Assembly (NCBI GenBank): GCA_963969595.1
Contig: OZ018409.1
Location: 45,955,282-46,019,281 of the forward strand
DNA: 64,000 nucleotides
Source: Neckera pumila
Taxonomy: Eukaryota; Streptophyta; Bryopsida; Hypnales; Neckeraceae
Reading direction: 5' to 3'
Shown here: positions 27,001-37,261 of the stretch, in pieces
Numbering within the stretch: position 1 is the stretch's first letter
Layout: each line of letters opens with the position of its first letter
Notes under the pieces: model-generated
What the model was told of the DNA's origin: nothing
Databases searched by the model: none
What the model saw: the letters and a program-made list of their open reading frames with translations, nothing else
Translations under genes and position numbers: made by a program

Positions 27001-30000
27001 TTACTCGGGTATTCATATCGTAATTAGGTCAGGCTTGTGTACTGCTGCTCCTCACTAGTCCGTTCAAGTTCTGAAGAGATTTGTTTTTTGCTGGTCCCAT
27101 TTCAAGATGGTTGTGTCATTACACATTCTACGTTCAAAGTGCCTATGGATCAGGCAAAGTCATCGCCTAAACTTCCGTGAGTGCATTGTCCTTGTGTTGT
27201 CGATTGCAGCAAAGAATCTGGAAACGGAAGTGGAGTTCGCAAGAAAGGCTTAGTTCTGGGACTTGTACGCGCTTGTAGGGAGAAGGAGACGAAGTACATT
27301 GTCCGGACATTGGTAAGATGAGGCGACATGCTTGTTTTTGTTGGTTGTAATCCTAATGGCAAGGTTTGTCTGCAATCAGTCATGATGCTGGGGTTTGTAA
27401 TTAATGTGTCAATACATTAATATATTAATGTGTCAATACAGGTTCAGAACATGAGGATAGGTGCCATGATGCGGACCGTTTTGCTTGCCCTAGCACAAGC
27501 TGTTGTCCTCCACAAATGTCTTCCTTCAGACCGTCCTACAGAAAATTCACATGAAAGCCTCAAGTCGAAGCTTCAGGTTAGCTCTTAGCATTACAGAATG
27601 CACCATATGATATAAAATCAGGTCTTTCATTTCATTATCACTGTAGTCTTAAGTCTGATGTTGTTCGGGAGCTTCATGATATATGTGAGCCGTGATATTA
27701 ACGTATATGGAATTTTTTCAGGAGGCATCGACAGCAGCTGTTGAGGCGTATAATTTTCTCCCAAATCTGGTGTGTAATGGAATGCTTATGCCTGTGGTGC
27801 CGAGTTTGTCAAAGATAGCTATAGGTCACTACTTATTTGGTATTATTTCTGACCTTGACCCACGCCGGCAGGATTTGCTGATTCCCAAGCTCATCAATGA
27901 AGGAGTAGAGGGATTGATTGCTAGTATTTCTGTTCGTGCGGGTACTCCAATCAAGCCCATGCTTGCTAAGTAAGTTTTGTACTTCTATCTCAACCTCCGT
28001 GATGGAAATGTTTGGTATTTCGGCTGACTGGCCTGAACATCAATATCTAACACATGAATACTCTTGTGTTACAGGATTACAAATGGCATTCCTGAAGTAT
28101 TGAAGAAATTTCAAGGAAAAGCTTTCACCTGCGAATACAAGTACTGTTCAAACTCTGCTTTGATTTATATAGCATGTGTTTAGAGAAGATATTGGTTGAT
28201 AAATAGTCTTGATGACTTTAGATGAAGCATTCAATTTGTTCATTGAGATGGAAATAGTACTGTATTTTACTGATCACTGGTACTTTGTTACGGGAGGTTT
28301 TGTGGCATTTGATGAATTTATAACTGCCTATTCTGAAACAGCGATGGTCTAGCCCTCCAGCCCTTTTCACAGCCACATTTTTGTTTCCAATGAGGTTCCA
28401 CTCTTGCTAACTGTCCGTGGGTAACAATCTTTTCTCATAATCATTGAGTGCTGTGTCCTGATCACGAATTCATAATTTTGCAGGTATGATGGTCAACGAG
28501 CACAAGTGCACTTGTTATCTGATGGGTCTGTTCGCATATTTTCTCGCAACGGTGAGGACAACACTTCTAAATTTCCAGATGTAGCAGAGATCGTTCGATC
28601 TGCTATGGAGCCTGGGACGCAAATGTTCATCATCGATGCAGAGGTGTGCTTCTGCGACACGTTCAAATCTCACATTTCTTGTTTCAAATTCTGGATATTG
28701 ATTCTCGTAATAATTGCGCTCTCTGTAGACTCAAATCATTTTAGAAAACTTGAACGAATCTTTCGAATCGTGCTGTGCCAGATCGTGGCTGTTGATAGGG
28801 AGAATGGAAACAATCTCTTGGCGTTTCAGCATCTGAGCACTCGAGAAAGAGGGTCAAAGGATGGTCACATTGTGCAGAATATCAAGGTTGAAAACTTACT
28901 TGGTAACTGTGTATGCAATCATCTATTAATTGCTGAAGTATTTGAGTAGATATTGTTGCCTTGGTTCAGGGTTCCCTGACTATATGCTTCAGTGTTTTGA
29001 GATTGTCTTTTGGCTCTCATCCTAATCTATCTCTACTCTTTCTTTCTGAAACTAAGCTAAAGTTTTATCTTGCTCTAGGTGGAGGTATGCGTTTTCTTAT
29101 TTGACGTCATGTTAGCCAACAATGAATCGTAAGTCATTCTAGTGCCGCAAGAAACTATTTTTTCAAGATTTGCGGTGGGAGTTTATGTCAAGGTTTGTCA
29201 TGATGTGAGCTTTGAGAGTAGGACAATTTCACTAATTTCATGCTTTTGTGCGCAGACTAGTAAAAAGCCCTTTACGAGAACGACGAAAATGTATGCAATC
29301 AATCCTGCTCTTGCGATTGGGACTGTGCTTGTAGTATCTGTAATCTAGAGCCCTGATAAATGGTGTTTATCGCTCAACATTGATCGCAAATCTTATTTGT
29401 CTTGTAATATGTAAAGCTACTTGTCTTTCTGGCACCCTTGCATTAAATTCGGTATGCTCTGAACTCGGTTTTCAGATATGCATACATTATTTCCAACTTT
29501 GAAGCCTGGATATTTTCAGTACGCAAATGAAATTATGGTGAGTTCCAGAATTCACTGTCGGTTCTTTTTTGTTGACATATTTCAATTCTCATATCATCAC
29601 GAGGTGAATGGGGCCTTCTCTCTGATACGATGAAAGATACAGGTGGAGTCGGAGGAAGCGCAATCAGAACCAGCATCAATATCTCAGAAGCTGGACAATT
29701 TCTTAGATGAAGCTTTTGGAGCATCTTGTGAAGGTCTGATGGCCAAATCACTCGACGAGGATTCCACATACATGGCTTCCAAGCGATCTGATTCCTGGTT
29801 GAAGGTCTAGCTGCAATAAATCACGACTTATAATGGTCTTTGCGTTTTTTTCTTGACGTTGGCCTTGTCATTTCATGAAGTTGATGCTTGTTTCTCTGCA
29901 TAGCAGCGGACTGACAGCGTACTCATTAGGTCAAGAGAGATTACGTGGACGGATTGCATGATACATTGGATTTGGTGCCCATCGGAGCATGGCATGGAAA

Positions 30001-30959
30001 CGGACGAAAGGCTGGCTGGCAAGTGACTTCCTATCTGTATTATGAGGATCTTGTAATTAGTGATTACGTGACAGTTTTCAAGTTTTAAAATTTGTGTCAA
30101 GCTTACAATGCTCAGAAGCGTTACAGGAATAAATTGTTAGATTGTAACTTGCAGAATCCGTGTGCCTGAGAATATGAGTTTTGATTGCAGGTATAGTCCC
30201 TTCTTGGTTGCATGCTACGATTCCAACAACGAGGAATACCAGAGCGTCTGTCGTGTCATGTCTGGATTCTCCGATGCATTTTACCGAGAGGTATAGTGTA
30301 AATCCTTCTCAGACATGAGCCGTGGTTTTATAGTTTGTAGTTCAATGTAGGGTATGATTGGCCTTTTTCAGGATAGAAGTTATTATGTAAACAATATCTC
30401 CAATCTTATATGTCTTGTGATTTAATGCAGAGCAAAGACTTCTACTCTGACGGGCGGGTTTTGCTAAAGAAACCAGTATACTACCAGACTCGAGAGGAAT
30501 GTGATGTTTGGTTTTCAGCAGAAGTTGTTTGGGAAATACGTGGAGCAGGTAATTAATTCTTCGATTTGGTCGAACAGTATAAAATGAATTTGCTCAGCGT
30601 CCTGATAATTATTGGGTTAAAGTAATTTCTCGAGCTATCGATCTCAAAACTCGATTAAAACATAATGATTGCAGTATGTTTTGTATGAAATGCACCTGAA
30701 GAAGTGTTGCGAATGATTCTCAGATTGTGCTCATTGTGTCGCAGACCTCACAATATCGCCTGTGCATCAGGCAGGGGTTGGTCTTGTGCACCCATCCCGT
30801 GGAATTTCCATGCGCTTTCCAAGATTTATTTCAGCAAGAACTGACAAGAAGCCTGAGGATGCAAGCTCCCCTTCAGATATTACTGACCTCTTCTACCAGC
30901 AGACACGCAAATTAAGTGTCCCGGGAATGTTGGGAGAACAGAAGGAAGATTCCCAGTGA
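24064..30959 (+). CDS. LIG6: ATP-dependent DNA ligase, plant LIG6 type, without beta-CASP domain
   Basis: This gene encodes a nuclear ATP-dependent DNA ligase that seals nicks through a lysyl-AMP intermediate. Sequence features place it with plant DNA ligase 6 rather than LIG1. Twenty-one exons: 24064-24122, 24614-25716, 25945-26062, 26350-26431, 26604-26706, 26831-26927, 27210-27312, 27442-27576, 27722-27769, 27872-27969, 28075-28140, 28484-28643, 28782-28886, 29079-29128, 29256-29290, 29476-29537, 29643-29804, 29930-30018, 30191-30290, 30431-30548, 30745-30959. They join to 3108 nt (1035 residues). Visible in order: a PCNA-binding box QPTILTFF (143-150); a CUE/UBA-like helix region; the DNA-binding domain ([12 protein letters not shown]); catalytic EYKYDGQR with Lys671, whose codon is split by intron 11; [39 protein letters not shown]; and an OB fold ending [14 protein letters not shown]. 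The PIP box precedes the ligase core as in LIG6, but the N-terminal beta-CASP nuclease domain of angiosperm LIG6 is missing. Intron 18 is GC-AG. Confidence 0.92.
24100..24600 (+). repeat. Tandem duplication of about 242 bp covering exon 1 end, donor and intron 1
   Basis: The sequence GCAGCCAAGTGAGTGTGA at 24115 recurs at 24357, an offset of 242 bp. Homology runs on through CTCGATTTTC...CATGGAAT.TCTCCTTTCA to a shared tail (TGAGATTTTC.GGAC.TTAAACCCC). The second copy therefore carries a duplicate of the end of exon 1 and of its splice donor inside intron 1. The copies have diverged by substitutions and small indels. Confidence 0.85.
30019..30190 (+). other. GC-AG intron in the LIG6-type gene
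   Basis: Exon 18 ends GGCTG and the intron begins GCAAGTGA. The frame needs TG|G to form Trp in G-W-Y-S-P-F. The next GT, three bases on, would give Trp-Gln-Val-stop, so GC is the productive donor. GCAAGT matches the usual extended consensus of GC donors. Confidence 0.85.
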
Positions 30960-32351
30960 TCATAAGTGCTTAATTCTCGGTCTCTCCTACAAACATGGAC
31001 TGAAATCAATGGTCACGGGCGATGGGTGCTACTTCTCAATATTAAGAAGGACGAGTTTTACGGTTCTGCAAACACTGATGACTCCAAGAAAATAAACCGC
31101 TCCAGCCCCACCACTAACGTAATCAAGGTGGAACCAAGTTGCCAGTTTCGTGTTATTTTACCTCTTGCATTTTATTTAAGCTTTTTGTAAACGATCTAGT
31201 TGGCGGTTATCGACACTGGTTCATTTTTCAGTTCAAATTGAGAAAATGATGAAATACATAGGTTTGTGTCCTGTCGCTACAACCTTGCAGTACTAAATGC
31301 CTTGTGAATAGGAATCTGAAGAACGTGGAGGATTGATGGAAGTGATATTTGTGCTTCAATTCGAAAGTCATTATGCACTACGATGCCTCCCAGATAGGTT
31401 GGTCACCTGCTTTTTGTATTTTTTTGGTGAATCCGCCTTTTGAAATCTAGGCAGATGAAAGGGTATATTTAGCTACATGTGTTTCTCTTACTCGGGACTC
31501 ACGAATTCTGGATCTCTAATTCTTTGCATATCTTGGAACGTTGAATATTAAGAGTTTATGATCCGTCTATTTTGTTTTCCTCTTCCTTAATGGGAGCTCC
31601 GTCTTGATGTGCAGGAGAACTGGTGATGTGTCCAGACGATTTGGCTCTGGCATACAAATTTTGCTAAGGCTAAGTTCAAGATCAAGTGAGGACAGAAAGT
31701 CAGCTTTGCCAACAGTCTTGTGCAGCTGCTGCACGTTTCTGACATCTGAAATTTCACACAGGAGACTATATTTCACCAGGTCCTGAAGAATTTTCCTCTT
31801 GGTGCGGGATTAACACTTTGGCTTAGTTAGGTGTTGCGTTGTTCGTCCTTTGAACTTTTGTGCTTGCCATCATTTTGCAACACTACTGTGGGAGATTATA
31901 ATGGAATGTTTGAATGCAGAGGGAATCTGCTTTTCGTTACTTCATGGTCATTGATACGGCGGACCAGTGTTGAATTATGTTGTCTGTGACAAGTTTAGAA
32001 CTCTATAACTTGGCTATAAGCCTGAGTTCCAAGAAATACTCAGAAACACTGGAAACATGGAAATCTATAAATAGGTTCCTATTATATGAAGTGGAGTGCA
32101 CTTGGTGTTATGGTACACTGATGTGGTTTAATTGAACAGAGCAATTTGCAATGAATTGTATTGCATTTCTTTGCCTGCATTACTTTAGTGACCTCATGAT
32201 CACAAGGATACAAAATGTTCTAAAAAAATCTAAATTAACTCGTAAAGCTCTTTAGAGCTTGTGTCATGTTCTTCTTTATAGTTAATGTTTTATTTAAGAA
32301 TGAATTTGAAGGATTTTTGGTTCAATTTTAAATATGTATTCTCAATTTATT
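30960..32351. other. 3' flank of the LIG6-type gene
   Basis: This begins with the ligase 3' UTR. Moderately complex sequence continues to about 31.9 kb with short open frames that I could not join into a gene. An unannotated non-coding transcript or long 3' UTR is possible, but nothing shows it. Confidence 0.4.
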
Positions 32352-32700
32352 CTTCATTGTCCCTTTGGGGGACAAAATGGATTTGGGGCAAGCTCCTACA
32401 GATTAGCTTTCTAGGAATATAATTTTTATTTCCATCGGTGCATGGATGCAAAAGTTATGGCAGTGTAAGGTTTTTATACAAGTTGTAGGACATAATTGTT
32501 TTCATTAAAACGCTTGAAAGATGAACCTTCCAAAAGTTCAAAATAACTTGTTTTTTTACATCAAACTTCAAGATTATGCAATTGATGAGGGGCTTACCAT
32601 GAAGATATAAAAACTTTAATCTAGTTAGGACATAGTTTTAAGAGCTTTTTAGTTAGACATTTGAAAACTTTAGACTGATCTAAGTTACAGGCACTAGGGT
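32352..32700. repeat. Eroded fragment of the TTAA-flanked repeat family
   Basis: Starting with CATTGTCCCTTTGGGGGACA, this segment follows the left part of the element at 21388-22133. Shared blocks include GATTT(T/G)GGGCA and GGAATATAATTTTT, and then AAAAGTTATG. The terminal TTAA and CCCC end are missing on the left and I could not define the right end. Confidence 0.5.
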
Positions 32701-33327
32701 CTAGCCTGTTCATGCAATCCATGGACCGAGTCTAGTTTTGGAAAAGGAAACCGGTTATTGTGAAAAAATTCTCCGAATGCTGGTTTGCACTCCGGCATCA
32801 TTCCCGCAGTGAGTGCATCGATGGCGGCCACTTGCAGCGCCTAGTTTGCGGCCCTTGTGGTCCCTGGGGGCGCATCGGTTGGTCATGACTCATGAAGGTC
32901 GTCCATCCGTCCCACACGGGCCTGGCTGCGTCCCTCCCGGCCTTTCCGCTTCCGATGGATTGAGGTGGAATGCAAACACTGGCACGCCTCCACTCACGCA
33001 GACCACGGCAAGCGCTCCATTGCCGCACGGTGGGCATCATCAACGCAATCCCTGCCTACCTGCCAATTCCACAACTCAATACACTGGGTCGCTGCTGTCG
33101 TTCCCACATTCGCACATACGACGGCCGTGCTCGGGAATGGACTTACGTCCGACACTTCTGGGCTGACCATCGACGATGGAGCTGGAAGTGGGACTGGGAG
33201 GAAGTCGGCAGTCGGAAGAGTGACGGCGCGTATGAATGGTTCACTGACGCTGTGAACGAGTTTAGCGTGCAAGGGGGGAGGGGGGTGGGGAGTCTTCCTT
33301 AGTGTTGGTGATTGGTGGGGAAGGGGG
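32701..33327 (+). promoter_or_regulatory. GC-rich upstream region of the RCC1 gene with guanine runs
   Basis: The sequence becomes GC-rich from about 32.8 kb and leads to the RCC1 gene start. Immediately upstream of the ATG, 33273-33290 carries runs of six, six and four guanines separated by single bases. Two more G-runs follow at 33317-33320 and 33323-33327. If transcribed, this lies in the 5' UTR and could form a G-quadruplex. No TATA box was identified. Confidence 0.4.
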
Positions 33328-36300
33328 ATGGCGGGGCTTGCGGTGAATGGGTATGAAGGAGATCTCGGAGCTTCGACGGCGACGACAGTGGTGCAAGTGG
33401 CGGTCGGAGAGGCGCACACTCTGGTGCTCACAGGTGCGTCGTTGTCGTACTACTTGTGCCCACTTAGTTCACGGCCTCCTTGCCAATTACATTGGAACGG
33501 CCAACATTCAGTTTCAAAACGAGAGAGACGAGAGATTGGGTCAATGCGGGTCCGTGAGTTCCTGTTTGGAACCGTGCGGTTAGTTTTGTATCCAACATGC
33601 ACAGCGTTTGAGGTTGAATTCGAAAATCTTCGGGCCGGGTGGAGCTTGCTTCCCCTATGTCAATGAGCTTGAGCTGTAAAGTCGTGGAATCGTTAGACTG
33701 TTTCAGAAGATTGGCCTTTCGGAAAGGTTATCAGCAGTGACAGTGTAGCTCTCGAATGGAAAACAGTTACAGTACATAACTTCAAGATTACAAGTCGCTG
33801 GGAAACGAGAGATTTGGTCAATGCAGGCCTGCAGATTTTCTCTGTCAGTGTCGAGTTTTGCACGGTGCGCTTGCCTGCTTCTTTGGACCATTCTCAGCGT
33901 TTGAGAATGCTGTTATGGAAACCTTGTCCGGGGTGCAGTGCTTGCGTTCCCGTTTGTGGCAGAGCCAGATCTATAAAGTCGTGAATCTGCGTTGTTGTAG
34001 GAGATTATGCTACTTGTTGTCGAAGGGTCGTTGGTAGTGTAGTTCTTGAATAGAAATCAATGAGAGCTGGCAGTCGCATTAATTTTCTAGCTGTAAACGA
34101 GTGCGTTTTTGAGTGCAGCCAGCGGCAGGGTGTACACATGTGGCCGAGGTCAATTTGGTCGCATGGGCATGGGGGTGTTCCAAGACGAGCTTGTGCCAAC
34201 CCAAGTAGAGATTATACCGATGGGAGTGGAGATGGACGAAACGGGCCCGGAGAGCACTAGGGAATCAGACTGGGATCCAGCTGAGCGATCCTCGATTACC
34301 CAAATATCGGCAGGAGCGTATCATAGTCTGGCTCTATCAGGTACCACCCTATTATCGACCATCACCTCGCTGTAGAACTCCGAGGGTCAACCAAATTTTC
34401 ATTACACTATCATTCAATCTATGCACACTACATAATCTACATTCAAAGCACAATCACTAATTGCTGAATCAAACTTGGTTTCTTACAAGTATGGTGACTG
34501 ATTTGATCCAACAGGTGACGGCACAGTGTCGTCATGGGGATTCAATGCCTGTATCCTACTTGAAACGATCAATCTCTTAGTCAGAATTTTGGAATTGGTT
34601 GCAGTTGAAATCCTTTCATAATGATGAGGAAACGCCAAATTTGTTAAAGATGGCGAAAATGTAAGAGGTTGACACTTTCCAGGCACCCGTCTAGGTACCG
34701 ATCCTTGTTTTGGGAACTCTGAAAGTCACAATTTTGGCGCTCTGAATCACACCAGTTAACGAATTTGATCTTGAGCTGGTGGGAACAAGTTGATTAATTT
34801 GATTGGGATGTTAGTGCCACTCCTTAATTATTACATGGATGGTCAGCTGGGTCGCGACGGGGCCGCGTCGTACCCCGCACCGATCTCCTTCCTCCGCCGC
34901 AGCAGCTTCTCCTTCGACGACGGACGGAATAAAAACTCCCGGGGTTCTCAGAACACGGGCAGCAGCACGACTAAGGTAAGTGCAAGAAATCAACCACCAA
35001 CTCAGTGGTAGCGCTCCCATTTATTGCATGTATGTTCCGACGTGCGAGATCTGAGCAATGGTTGTCGATCGATCGGACTCCAGGTGGTGGTGGTGGCAGC
35101 AGGCGGCATGATGTCCAGCGCCATCGACCACAACGGCGGGCTCTGGCTGTGGGGTGCAGTGCCGGAGCCTTCGGCCGGCGTGCAAATCACGGACTCCGAC
35201 GCTTACCACAAATCCGACGCCTTCGAGCTTGCCAACATTGACAAGCCAGGCCGCGTGCTCGCACTCCGGGATCAGCGAGTCCAGCGAGTCGCGTGCGGAA
35301 ATGAGCACATTCTCGCACTCGTCGAGGGTCGCAACGGCCACGGAGTCGAATGCTACGCGTGGGGGAGCAATTCGTACGGGCAGCTGGGGCTCGGCGACTT
35401 CGAGGCGCGCGACATGCCCACGCTCGTCATGGCCGTGCCCGCGATGGGCAGCACCACCACCGTGGACTTCGCGTGCGGGGCTTTTCACAGCGTCCTTGTC
35501 ACCACGAAAGGGGGTGGAGGCGAGGAGGCAGATTCGGATTCTAGCTCCTCCATGGCAAGGTATTGGCAGGGTCCCGGCCATTTGATGGATGAGGTGATGG
35601 GGCCCCCCAAATTACGTGGAAGGGTGACGCCCGAGGAGTCGCCGGCTTCGCCGCAAGCGCGGGCTCGGGGAAATCCTCACAATGGCCGGATTCAGAGTAT
35701 TCAGAGTAGCTATGGTAGCGATGGAAGCTCCAGGGCGTACTCGCAGGGCTCCATGACGAGTTGGGCGGCAAGTCATGACGGAAGGACGCCTGCACGAGAC
35801 TTTGGTCGATTGTCGACGTGCTGGACCTTTGGGCAAGGCGATAATGGGCAATTGGGACACGGCTCTTGCTTGACTTCGCACACCCCCGCGGCTGTGGAGG
35901 CGCTGCCGACGGGCGAGAGGATTCTAGCCGCCGTCTGTGGGCTGTTCCACACCGCGGTCGTGACGGAATCCGGCGATGTTTGGGTGTGGGGGATGGAAGG
36001 CGGGTTGGGAATGTGCCCTGGGATAGGACCGCCGGGTTCTAGGAGCGGTGACGCGCTCAAGCCAGTGCGCGTGTTTGGGGAGTCGTCGGCGACGTGTAAC
36101 CCAATCACGGGCGCCAAGGGGATCGCCTGCGGTGCTGCGCACACGGTAACGGTTTCCCACGGCGGGACGAATCTCTGGGCGTGGGGGCGGGGCAAGAATG
36201 GAGTGCTGGGATTAGGCCATCCGTCTGATAGCTGGTTTCCGAGCCCAGTGGTGTGGCCGCCCGGGTCGCAATTTGAGTCCGAGGGGGACACTTATCCCGA

Positions 36301-37261
36301 CCTTCGGAAATCGCTTAGTCGCGCGTCGAGCTGCGGCGGCTCGCGCGGCCGTGCGGACGATATTCGCCCATACGTTCGCGACGTGGAGTCTGATTCCAAG
36401 GCTCGCAGCAATTCGTATGGTCGATTACCAGAGCAATATGTGGAAGATCGACTGTCGCGAGTTGGTTACTCCAGTCTTCGCACAGGTTTGGAGTCCCCAG
36501 GTGGGTCCAATCGGTCGCCGCGACGAGGAGAGCTATCAGGCCACCCTTCACAGCGAATGGGAGACCAAACGCTGCAAGAAGACTCTCGAGGACGCGAGTC
36601 ACGTCATCGAGGAATGTTGTCTCCAAGCAGATCTTCTCGACGTGGTGATCACTTCTGGCCCTCGAAGCCGGAGAATCCACGTCGCAGCTTCGCTCGGAGG
36701 GCATTGCAATCCGAAGATGTGGCGACTCTGAAAACCGAGCTCGGCGAGTGCCGTCGTTACGCCGAGAGCCTCCACGCAGCAGTGTATGGCGAAGTCGAAT
36801 CGTTTCCTCTTCCCCTCTCCCGCAGCAATTATCATGACCCCAGATTCAATGCGAGGAAAGGGATGTACGAAGTCTACAACAACGGCAATGGCAGCTTCGC
36901 CGCTGCGGCGTTGCAGACCTGGCAGCAGCACGTGGAGCAGGCCCCTGTGGAAGAGCTGGTGAAGCTGGAGCTCTTCTACAAAGGCATGCGCAATCGGTTG
37001 AAAGACGTTCTGTTCCAGCGCAAGATGGAAGATTGGTGCCGCCGCACCATGTCGGGGATCGTGGCGTCGTCTTACCAGCAGGCCGAGCTTCCGTCGGTGC
37101 GTGATCCCTACTCGGCGCAGAGCACGCCCTACTTTGATGGGCCTGACGATCATGCGCTGCGCATGTCGGGCATACAAGGTGAGCGCGGCGAGATGCTTCC
37201 GCAGGCTGCATTAGCGGCTTCTCTGGCTGAATTGCGAATGCACTTGCTGCGGCGCCGCTAG
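33328..37261 (+). CDS. RCC1-repeat (beta-propeller) protein with C-terminal helical tail
   Basis: This gene encodes an RCC1-family beta-propeller protein, a fold used for protein and chromatin binding and GTPase exchange. Plant members act in diverse pathways, so the specific role is unknown. Five exons: 33328-33433, 34119-34340, 34515-34550, 34839-34975, 35084-37261. They join to 2679 nt (892 residues). RCC1 repeat signatures include AVGEAHTLVLTG, SAGAYHSLALSG, CYAWGSNSYGQLGLGD, WTFGQGDNGQLGHG, VCGLFHTAVV and CGAAHTVTVS. After the propeller comes a Ser/Arg-rich, probably disordered stretch. A helical C-terminal region follows (DVATLKTELGECRRYAESL to about LKDVLFQRKMEDWCRR). Intron 3 looks U12-type but must end in GG to keep the conserved Y-G-Q-L-G. 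If the GG acceptor is not used the gene is frameshifted. I do not assign a symbol. Confidence 0.82.
34551..34838 (+). other. U12-type-like intron with non-canonical GG end
   Basis: The donor reads GTATCCTACT, close to the U12-type 5' consensus (A/G)TATCCTT. A branch-point-like TCCTTAAT lies at 34821-34828, ending 10 nt before the exon, as expected for minor-spliceosome introns. The only junction that restores W-G-F-N-A-Y-G-Q-L-G places the 3' splice site after ACATGG. The nearby AG (GTCAG) gives a frameshift. Confidence 0.65.

Noticed and set aside
32798..33431. Several 80-145-codon open frames on both strands upstream of the RCC1 gene
   Set aside because: They are stop-poor because of high GC content. 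None shows a domain or splices into the RCC1 product.
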